A DNA stretch of 64,000 nt from Rhinopomastus cyanomelas (taxonomy: Eukaryota; Chordata; Aves; Bucerotiformes; Rhinopomastidae): NCBI GenBank assembly GCA_013400115.1, contig VXBP01005054.1, positions 798,029 through 862,028 of the forward strand, read 5' to 3'. The translations under genes and the position numbers were made by a program. The notes beneath the pieces were generated by a model that was not told where the DNA came from, ran no database searches, and saw nothing but the letters and a program-made list of their open reading frames with translations. Below, in pieces: positions 1 to 7,848 of the stretch (the stretch's first letter is position 1; each line of letters begins with the position of its first letter).

Positions 1-125
1 GGTCTGCTGCCTCTCAGGGGCCCAGGTTCAGGATATCACCAGGAGGATACCTGAACTCATTAAACCCACAGATTATTATCTGTTGGTGGTGGTAAAAGAT
101 GTGATGGTGGTACAACTAGCGATGA
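1..125 (+). mobile_element. CR1 LINE ORF1 relic (esterase-like domain), cut by window start
   Basis: Read in frame from base 2, the sequence gives VCCLSGAQVQDITRRIPELI followed by KPTDYYLLVVV. This resembles the SGNH/esterase-like region of CR1 ORF1, which has a conserved CCLPGARVxD-type block and then a PTDYYPLLV-type strand. The frame runs to about base 125 and then fades. The 5' part lies outside the window. Most CR1 copies are 5'-truncated and lose ORF1, so retention here is uncommon. The family assignment is from memory of CR1 ORF1 and is moderately sure; the frame itself is visible. Confidence 0.6.
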
Positions 126-3100
126 GGCTAGTGAGCTAGATAGCAGGACCCTGAAGTTGTTTGTCACTAACTCATGCCCCAGCTACAGGTCCTTTGCTTC
201 AAACCTCCTGTTGTAAAACCTGGTAACAACAGCAGCTCTGTTTGTTCTCACTGAGCTCAAGTTTTCACTGCATTTTGGGTTATAGCTGCAGGCTGCTTTA
301 CTTTCCCTCATCACTCACAGACCTGGGAACCTTTTATTTCCTAGTGAATTAACAGGAGATTTGGAAAAAACCAGAGGGCAAAATGAGTTTCTGCTACCTA
401 CAGCATCAGTTGTTGCCTGTTCGGGCTGCGCTGCGTCAGTCCTATTAATGCAGATCCTCTGTAAGCTCTTGTTCCGACACGGCGTTTGCTGAATCTTGGT
501 CCCATTGATCCAATCTAAAAATACATAGTGGTTCCTACCTGCGTAAACCTGTGACCAAAAGTGATGCTAAAAGCCCTGTTTCTGAGGGGTGCAGCAGAAA
601 GGCTTTTTGAGTCGAATTCAAAACGCAAAGTCCACTTTTAGTAAAACTGTAAACTGGAAAAGCTCCATCCGGGGGAGGCTGCTTGATGCCTTCGTTTCCC
701 GTTTCAGCTGCTGACGATGCATTTATCCGCCAAAAGCTGTCCTGCTGGTCGCACTGCTCCCAGCAGAGGGCACTTCAGCTCTTCTTGATGGGAGCTGCAG
801 CGAGCTGCCGGCGCGGGAGTTCTCAAGGTAACTGGAGTTTCAGCGGGAAGAAACAGGATCAGGGTAATCGGGACCAAGCCACAACGCGAGACGTGGCTTT
901 GCATCTAGATGGCTGCTGAGAAGCGAGAGGTAGACAGGGACCATTGCTTCGAAGGGAAAGGTGTGATCTCAACAGCATGCAATGGCTGTTAGGTTGGGAT
1001 TGGGTGACTTGTTCTGTGATTACATCCCAGGACTTATGTCTTCCCTCTGTTTTTAAAACAATTATCTCAGGCTCCGTGTTTTGTATTTGTGATACCTGTC
1101 CTGCTGGGACCAGGGAAGCCATTCATCACACAAAAGCCGTTCCTTGAGGAAGAACATCTCGATGAGTACTGGGCTCACAGTCTCTGTGAGAAGGTGGTGG
1201 CCATTGCTGGAGACAGCTGTTGAGGTGAGTGTGATTATTGTAGCTACCTGTAATTCTTCTTGCACATTCAAAATATTATTTGAAAAGTGAAACTGGGGCC
1301 TTGGTGACATCAGGTTTTGTATTGCAATAGACCACCCGACCTCAATTTTTAGATGACTAGAGGAGCAGGGAGCGCCCTTAGAAGATGATGAATGTTCAAG
1401 TCACAGAACAGAGAAATGTTTGGCGAGACCTTGCTGCAATTCCTGAAAAACCTTCCTTTCCCTCTTGGCATTCCACTGCAGGCAAACCAGAGTTTTCTTT
1501 AGACTGAAACTGTAATTTCACACTTGGTTCTGAGGAAAAGTTACTTTGTCGTTGAAAAAACGGGGTTTGTCACTGTGTGAATGATGAAAAGGGAAGATAG
1601 TGTCTTATGAAATGTAGTTTGTGCCTTAACTTGTATTTGACTACAAAAAAAGATGACAAATGGAGTTAAGGGCATCTTGATCTGCTGTGTTTGACTTGCA
1701 GTTGTCTTCTGCTGTGGACTTCAGCTTAAGTTAGGTACTGGTGCACCAGCTGCACTCTGTGAGGCAAAGCATGGATAACACTGGGGCAGAGAAGTTGTTT
1801 CAAACTGTCGATATCGTTACCATTACTGAAGCATTTCTCTTTTTCTTCTATGACCACCATAGTCTCAAGAAGTATGACTTATCTCTATGTGAATCTGTTC
1901 TACTGAAAGAAAAAGTCCATAATGTCTGAATTTTAACAAATACTTCTTTTTGTTAAGATTAAAAAGCAAAAATCAATTTGAATCGAATCCTTGACTTAGG
2001 CTGGACATTCCCATTTTTAAACATATCTTTTTAACATCAGAGGAGCAAAGGAAATGAAGAGCTGGATTTAGAGATGAGAAGGAGAGATATGGGTGGCAGT
2101 CCTGATACTCTTCTTTCTCAGACATGGTGGTACGAGCATTCAGGGACGGATGAAATGGGCAATAAACTTACGGGGTTTAGACTGTTCCGGTCCCATTCAG
2201 GTAAAACCCCAGGACTTTACAATGATAATTCTTACAATAGGAAACTCCATGAAATTGTGAAACGTCTTCAGTAGCCAACGCTTCAAACTCTTCCCCAAGG
2301 CCATGTAATTCTTTGGTATTTGATTTAAATGACTACAGTTAATATATCTTTGTCCTCTAACCTTTGCCAGAAAGGTCAAAATCATTTGCTAGCAAATGAT
2401 AAATTCATTTTCTACCTGAGGACTCTCGGGAGTATAATGATTTCTTCAACTTACAGATCTGTTTCTGACCAGCATGGGAAAACCCTGTAAAGGATTTTAC
2501 TTTCTGTCTCCTGCTGTGCCCCACGTACTAATCCACTTCTAAAGGGACTGCTCAGGAGCTGAGGAATGACTTATGCCACTATTTAAAAATGAATCAGTAA
2601 ATAATGTCATTACAGTCAGATGTATTTTCATCTCCTTCCCTTTCGATGTGCTACAGGCCCTGTCAAATGACACCGTGTGAAAGGCCAAGACAGCAGGTTC
2701 CTGTCCTGCACCAATGACAGGTTTTCCATGCATAAACCCCACAGCTCTGAAGTCTGCTATCTTGTACCTCTGGGTTGGAAACGTCACTTCTGTTGAAGAG
2801 AAGTTGTGGTCCCTGCAGACCACATCAGATGGGCTTTTACTCTTGGCTGAAGGAAGACTAATTGGCACCAAACCAGATGAGTTTTCAGGTCATTAGTGAG
2901 TATCCAGTGTGATTTGTAAGTTGGGCTCATGATCACTAAAGTATTTGTCTTCATTTATGAAAAGTTATGAAGTAACAATGGCAGAGTAGCCCTGCTGGAA
3001 TGTATTGATGTGTCACTAGTGTGAACAGGTAGAGGACATGAGAGATGAGATGCTCTCTGGCACTGGCCCAGTGGACATTGCAGAGCAGAGGATGTTGTTG

Positions 3101-3419
3101 TTCTCCGAGTCTCGCCTGTCCGTGATTTCAGAAGCTGGGATCAGGGTCTTCCATGGCTCACTTTGGGTGTCAGACTTGCAGTTCCCCAGGGCAGGTTTTC
3201 TGTGTAAGGAGGACGTTCAGCACTTACTGACAATCTGGACTTGCTGGTTTTTATTGGAAATCCTTCTCCTCTGTGGCAATCTTGCTGTGCGTAGGTGTGA
3301 GAAGTGTATGGCTGCTACGAACTCATTGTTAAGTGCACAGCACTGAGTTGCTTCTCCCTGTGCAGGACACATCTATTTTGTTCTACTCATTTTTTGCTTC
3401 TGCTGCAGTGGCTTGCTTT
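126..3419. other. Unique non-coding sequence
   Basis: No supported gene or recognisable repeat. Open frames are short, overlap on both strands and show no protein family motifs. The only structure noted is a perfect 20-base palindrome at 2381-2400. Confidence 0.6.
2381..2400. repeat. Perfect 20-base palindrome
   Basis: The ten bases ATCATTTGCT are followed directly by their reverse complement AGCAAATGAT, with no spacer. A perfect palindrome of this length is not expected often in 64 kb of random sequence. No function can be assigned. Confidence 0.85.
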
Positions 3420-3723
3420 TGATGAGGTTACGAAGAGTCTGATGGAGAAGAACATTACGGCGTATTGGTCGATTTTAAAGCTGAGCGGGATCTTAAAGTT
3501 TGTGATGAGTTTCCATTCTCAGTGAGAGATGATGTTGTCTGTGCCAGAGTATATGAACAGGGTTATTTGGAATAGGCTTGATATAAAGGCCACTTTGATA
3601 GAGCATGTAATGCTGGTTGGGGTGGGGTTTAGGGTTTTTTGATTAGAAGGGGAAGTAGGGTTAGGGGATGATGATGGCTAAGGTGAGTAGGTTGGAGGTG
3701 TTTAGGAGTAGTGCTGTTTCCAT
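3420..3723 (-). pseudogene. ND5: ND5 5' fragment (NUMT)
   Basis: NADH dehydrogenase subunit 5 is a core membrane subunit of respiratory complex I. The minus strand begins with ATG at 3723-3721 and gives METALLLNTS, a typical bird ND5 start. About 20 codons later small indels break the frame around a TCAAAAAACCC stretch. The frame then resumes and reads, in mitochondrial code, through LFMYSGTDNIISHWEWKLIT and NFKIPLSFKIDQYAV to about LFVT. About 100 of the roughly 600 residues are present. TGA for Trp at 3521-3519 would be a stop in the nuclear code. Non-functional. Confidence 0.92.
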
Positions 3724-3794
3724 TACTTATACTTGGATTTGCACCAAGATGATTGATTCCTGAGACCAATGGATTACTGTTATCCTTTAAAAAT
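3724..3794 (-). pseudogene. Mitochondrial tRNA-Leu(CUN) copy (NUMT)
   Basis: It lies immediately upstream of the ND5 start, as in vertebrate mtDNA. The minus strand reads TTTTTAAAGGATAACAGTAA, then an anticodon arm with stem TTGGT/ATCAA and loop CTCAGGA, then a TTGGTGCAAATCCAAGTA-type 3' half. The usual anticodon of this tRNA is TAG; here the loop gives CAG, one substitution away, with the stem still pairable. This is most simply nuclear decay. It is not a nuclear tRNA gene: there are no A/B-box consensus sequences and it sits inside a NUMT. Confidence 0.9.
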
Positions 3795-3851
3795 ATGGGG
3801 CCTGAGGTTTTAGGCTCAGATGGGAGAATTCTTGCTGGTTTAACCTCCTTT
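3795..3851 (-). pseudogene. Mitochondrial tRNA-Ser(AGY) copy, anticodon arm damaged (NUMT)
   Basis: The minus strand starts GGAGGTTAAACCAGCAAGAA and ends with CTAAAACCTCAGGCCCC, the two halves of vertebrate mitochondrial tRNA-Ser(AGY), which naturally lacks a D-arm. Between them only TTCTCCCATCTGAG remains. The usual anticodon arm with GCT is not recognisable and several bases seem to be missing. It sits between tRNA-His and tRNA-Leu as expected. Confidence 0.85.
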
Positions 3852-3921
3852 GGTGAGTAAGAAGTGTTTAACTTCTACTTCTAGAGTCACAGTCTAGTGT
3901 TTGGGTTCAAACTATGCTTGC
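3852..3921 (-). pseudogene. Mitochondrial tRNA-His copy (NUMT)
   Basis: The minus strand reads GCAAGCATAGTTTGAACCCA, then an anticodon arm CTAGACTGTGACTCTAG with anticodon GTG, then AGTTAAACACTTCTTACTCACC. This is the form of vertebrate mitochondrial tRNA-His, located between ND4 and tRNA-Ser. Its first 16 or so bases are repeated at 3973-3997 across the filler stretch. Confidence 0.9.
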
Positions 3922-3997
3922 ATCAGAATGAATCAGGAGCTGGAAACAATGTCGAGTGATTTGTCCAAGANATTCAAACTATACTTGCATCAGAATG
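3906..3997. other. 25-base duplication around 42-base filler with an N
   Basis: Bases 3906-3930 and 3973-3997 are the same 25-mer from the tRNA-His/ND4 junction with one difference. Between them lie 42 bases that are not mitochondrial. Of these, 3935-3970 (36 bases) are identical to 5312-5347, and base 3971 is N. This looks like an assembly join with a misplaced read end. A templated insertion during break repair is the alternative. Confidence 0.85.
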
Positions 3998-4185
3998 TTC
4001 CTGAGGTAAGTTCTGGGTTTGTGATTAGTAGTAGAGGGAGGATGTGTTTCTTACAAGTTGCCCTCGTGTACTTGTATGTTGTGGGGAGGTGATACGGGGA
4101 GGTAGGGTTCTTCGTTGGTTGTGAGTATTATGGATAGTCTGTGGGAGGTGAGGAAGAAAGAGGTTTTAGTTTGTTTTCCTTTAGA
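3973..4185 (-). pseudogene. ND4: ND4 3' fragment (NUMT)
   Basis: Reading the minus strand from about 4185, the sequence matches the C-terminal region of NADH dehydrogenase subunit 4 (complex I). It passes through LSMMLTTNEEPYLPV-like sequence, then HPPSTTNHKPRTYLRNI, or in another frame an LLLITNPELTSGTF-like end, just before tRNA-His. The need to change frame and an in-frame TAA near the REHLL-equivalent site show decay. Only roughly the last 60 codons are represented. The last ten bases before tRNA-His occur twice (3922-3930 and 3988-3997). Confidence 0.8.
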
Positions 4186-4507
4186 AGGTGGACCCCTGTG
4201 GCATGGCTTTCATTTGCAGCTGCAGCAATAACTAGGTAACTAATCTTCAGTGCCAAGCAGAGAGAGAACCCTATTTCCTCTGTTTCCTTTCATTTTGTTT
4301 CTCTTTGCTTCTAACTTCTTTCCTGTCTAACTCCTCTGTTTGACTGGACGCTCAACCCTGCCAAGAGCCTCGTTTGGGTAACGAGTCATTCTTTTTCCTG
4401 CCACATCTGTCCTTTTGAGAAAGACTGGAGCACCGAGCTGTTGTTCATACCTGCTTAGCTTTAGCTGAATGGAGTGATGTCCATGAACAGTTTTGTGAAT
4501 ACACACA
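4186..4507. other. Unique non-coding sequence
   Basis: Short stretch between the NUMT and a CR1 tail. Nothing is recognised. Confidence 0.55.
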
Positions 4508-4578
4508 GTTTTCACAGTTTATTAGGGTTGGAAGGGGGCTTCAAAGGCCATCGGGTCCAACCCTTCTGCCCAAGCAGG
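4508..4578 (-). mobile_element. CR1 3'-end fragment
   Basis: Reading the minus strand gives a CR1 3' UTR: TGCTTGGGCAGAAGGGTTGG, then a GATGGCCTTTGAAGCCCC-type block and CAACCCTAATAAA. The same subfamily tail occurs on the plus strand at about 38840-38900. Only the last 70 bases are present. Confidence 0.75.
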
Positions 4579-6831
4579 ATAAATACCTGTGTCTTTCTGT
4601 TTCCTGCATCGCACATGTGGTGACTGTCCTTTGATAGCCTTATTCTGTAACCTCTGCTGTTTCCTCCATGGGATCTCTGCTCCTTTGCAGCACTTGTTGT
4701 ATGAGTCAAGGAACAAATCCTGGCCAGGCAGTGAGCAGAGCTTGCCTCTGCGAGACCTCTGCCTCCATTTTCAGAGTGTGGGGCTTTTGCAGAAAATGGC
4801 TAGGAAGAGACCCCACATTCATGCTTAGTGATCATGCCAGTGCGGGAGAGTCTTAGGCATTACCTAACGGCAACAGTAAATACATAACTTGGTTGATACT
4901 GTTGTTTTAAAATGTGGGAGAAACATGTCCTCTGCATCATGTTTCTGCTAGACTTAACTAGCTTCATTGGGATTTCATTAGGGTTCTTTCCTGTCCTTTT
5001 CCTAAATATGTTGTCTTCACTCAAAACTGGGGAACTTTATGTTTAAATATGCTGCCAAAACAGAAGCAGATCTTCTCTGAAGCATCAGGGATGTCTCTCT
5101 TCCTCTTGTCTCTCTTCCCTGGGCAAGAGTCCATGGCCAAATTGTACGTCCTCTAGTAAACTGTTATGTGGAGCTCTGTAAATACTCTGCAGCGGGGAAC
5201 CGTTACCTGCTTTATGACCTAAAATACACAGCTTGGTCATAGAGGAGAACAGCAACGTGGAGTACAGAACTACATTGCCTCTAAAGCCACCAGGATGGCA
5301 CAACGGGCTAGAGGAGCTGGAAACAATGTCGAGTGATTTGTCCAAGAAGTTGTGCTTTTTCTTGACATTCTCTTGGAAGTGTAATGTATTTTTCTCAGTC
5401 TTTTCCTAATGGAATAGCATTGTGGTATCAGCTATAAACAGGATCTGCTTTGCATTGCCTTCTGTTGATTTTTCTCCTGTGCATCATTAAATTATCTTCT
5501 GAACGGATCATCAGAACTGCTGCTTCTTGCCTTTTGTAGGGAGCACTTTGGATGAGCAGCCAAAAGAATGTATTCTCCTTCCAGTTAAATTAGCAGCTGT
5601 TGTAATGAAGGAACTGAGCTGTAATTAAACCTGCCACTTGCTAGTCCCGTGTCAGTTCAGTTGCTGCTGACATGGAGGAGAGGTATAAATTTATTACTGT
5701 GAGCTTCCAGCTGGAGAAACTGCCCAGTTCAGAGAACATCTGCAGGTCAGTCACATCAGTAGTGAACATTAATTGTTTATTTTCTCTGTGCAAAGACTTA
5801 ATTAGCATTTCCAGAGACAAACTGTCTGACCTAAAATACATCTTCAAAACTTCCTGCTCAGTGCAGGCGACACCGTGAGCATCTACTGAGCCTTTCATGT
5901 GTGGTTTTGGAGTGTGCTGCACCCAATACAGAGAAGAGGCCACCTGCACATGGGCATGCTTTAGGAGATTTTTTGCAAAGAAAGACATAAAAAGCAAAAC
6001 AAAGTGTGCAAAGGTACTGGTAACTCCAGCAGAGGACAGGATGCAGGCTTGGCATATGACTGCACAGGATTCCAGTGGATGGTGTGTGCGGCTTTCTCTA
6101 GGAAAGACTGCTGGTGGGTGTACTATCAGTTTGCTAGTTTTACCTCGTGGATGCATGCCACACTGTTAAGGAAACAATACAAAACCCATGAGGAAACAAT
6201 GAGCAAATCCAAGAGGGAATAAGCAACTTCTAACTTTTGAAGTTACCTGATGCTGTGACTAGCAAAATTCTAAAGCCATTAGGCTGCTTCTTATGAGAGC
6301 TGCTTCAGCTTACGCAGCCTCTAGGTAACTTATAGGGATCTTCTGGAAGAGAGAGCTGTTAGTAATATCCATAGCTTACTTTATGGCCACCTAGGCAAAT
6401 ATACTAATCTTTAAATATTTTTAAAACAGTATCCATGAGAAAAGGATGCTGAGGAAGCTGCACAGGTCTATCTGAAAGCGAGGTCTCCGTTAGCAGGATT
6501 TGCCTGCCAGTACCCACCAGCTGAAGCTCATACGGTCTAGTACTGCTCCACATCCTGCAGTGATTGCTGTCATACCCATACTGCTCCTTTGGGTATGGGA
6601 GTAACTGTCCCGCTTCTGAATTTCCAAAGAACAGATTTTATTACTCTCGAGTACGTCTGTTTCCTCTTCAGAAAGCTTTGCAGCCAGACTCATCATGGAT
6701 GGTTAGTGCCATAGCTATAGGCGATGGATATAGCATGCAAATCTCAGCATTGTACCCTGGACCCACTCTCCTTTCAGTGCTAGTGTCAGGCTTGTGAGGG
6801 AAGGAAAGATGTGAAATTCTTGGTATGTTAA
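4579..6831. other. Unique non-coding sequence
   Basis: No supported gene. A 171-codon minus-strand open frame at 5641-6156 is within the length expected by chance in 64 kb and shows no family motif. The 36-base repeat at 5312-5347 is listed separately. Confidence 0.55.
5312..5347 (+). repeat. 36-base exact match to the NUMT filler at 3935-3970
   Basis: The segment AGGAGCTGGAAACAATGTCG plus 16 further bases is identical in both places and on the same strand. It lies within otherwise unique sequence here and ends one base before the position matching the N. Confidence 0.9.
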
Positions 6832-6959
6832 TAGGAGGAGAGGCTGAGGGAGCTGGGTCTCTTTAGCTTGGAGGAGAGGAGACTGAGGGGTGACCTCATT
6901 AAAGTCTATAAATATTTGAAGGGTGGGTGTCAGCAGGATGGAGCCAGGCTCTATGCTGG
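6832..6959 (+). mobile_element. CR1 ORF2 3' segment, lacking its tail
   Basis: The plus strand encodes the late ORF2 motif EERLRELGLFSLEERRLRGD and LIKVYKYLKGGCQQDGARL. It stops abruptly at 6959, where CR1 sequence in the opposite direction begins. Neither this piece nor its neighbour has the CR1 3' tail, although CR1 copies normally keep their 3' end. Confidence 0.85.
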
Positions 6960-7848
6960 GCACCCTTCAGAAGCTCCATGTCCTTCTGGAACTGAGGGGC
7001 CCAGAAATGAACACAACACTCCAGGTGTGGTCTCACTAGTGCAGAGTAGAGGGGGAGAAGAACCTCTCTCGATCTGCTAACCAACCCCCTTCTCATCCAT
7101 CCCAGGATGCTGTTGGCCCTCTTGGCCACAAGAGCACACTGCTGACTCATAGTCATCCTGCTGTCCACCAGTGCCCCCAGGTCCCTTTCTTCTACACTGC
7201 TCTCCAACAGGTCAGTCCCCAGCCTATACTGGTACCTGGGGTTGCTCTTGCCCAGGTGCAAGACTCTACACTCACCCTTGTTATACTTCATTAAATTTCT
7301 CTCTGCCCAGCTCTCCAGCCTGTCCAGATCTCGCTGAATGGCAGCACTGTCTGCTTGGGTATCAGCGACACCACCCAGCTTTGTGTCGTCAGCAAACTTG
7401 CTGACAGTGCATGCCAATCCCTCATCCAAGTCATTAATGAGTAGATTGAACAGGACTGGTCCCAGCACTGTCCCTTAAGGCACTCCACTAGATACAGGCC
7501 TCCAACTAGACTCTGTCCCATTGACCACCACTCTCTGGCTTCTATCCTGCAGCCAGTTCACCATCCACCTCACTACCCAATCGTCTAGACCACACTGCCT
7601 CAGTTTGCCTGTGAGGATGCTGTGGGAGACTGTGTCAAATGCCTTACTGAAGTCAAGATAGACCACAACAGCTCTGCCATCATCTGTTTATGCCCTCATA
7701 AAAGGCTGATTGTCCCTAATGACCTTCTTGTCCTTGATGTGCCTGGAGATCGTGTCCAAGACAAATTGTTCTGTCACCTTTGCTGGGATGGAGGTGAGGC
7801 TGACTGGTCTATAGTTATCTGGGTCCTCTATCTTCTGTTCAGCCTATT
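6960..7848 (-). mobile_element. CR1 LINE ORF2 reverse-transcriptase segment
   Basis: This minus-strand segment carries the CR1 reverse transcriptase core, the enzyme that copies LINE RNA into DNA at the target site. From 7848 down are a DPDNYRPVSLTSIPAKV stretch, then an internal deletion before the AVDVVYLDFSKAF-type motif A (seen as VVYLDFSKAFDTVSH), then motif B region SSGVP-stop-GTVLGP, then the catalytic FADDTKLGG box (FADD at 7396-7385). The sequence continues through HLGKSNPRYQYRLGTDLLES to FWAPQFQKD. One nonsense codon (TAA at 7477-7475) replaces the Gln of the PQG motif, so the frame splits into two pieces of 63 and 189 codons. The last 16 codons of the longer frame read into the neighbouring opposite-strand piece. 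5' and 3' ends are missing. Confidence 0.93.

Larger units (their letters stand above)
3420..4185 (-). pseudogene. NUMT: nuclear copy of mtDNA from ND4 through tRNA-His/Ser/Leu to ND5
   Basis: On the minus strand, reading from 4185 down to 3420, the order is ND4 3' end, tRNA-His, tRNA-Ser(AGY), tRNA-Leu(CUN), ND5 5' end. This is the standard vertebrate mitochondrial order. The protein parts make sense only with the vertebrate mitochondrial code: ATA is needed as Met and TGA as Trp (TGA at 3521-3519, within an S-H-W-E-W-K stretch of ND5). Frameshifts, a damaged tRNA-Ser and an in-frame stop in ND4 show it is a dead nuclear copy. It is broken at 3931-3972 by foreign filler and an N. Both ends are approximate because homology fades. 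Confidence 0.93.

Noticed and set aside
3630..3670. TTTAGGG/TTAGGGG repeats suggestive of interstitial telomere sequence
   Set aside because: These are part of the antisense ND5 segment of the NUMT.
5641..6156. 171-codon minus-strand open frame
   Set aside because: Length is in the chance range and composition gives no family motif. Overlapping frames on both strands have similar character.
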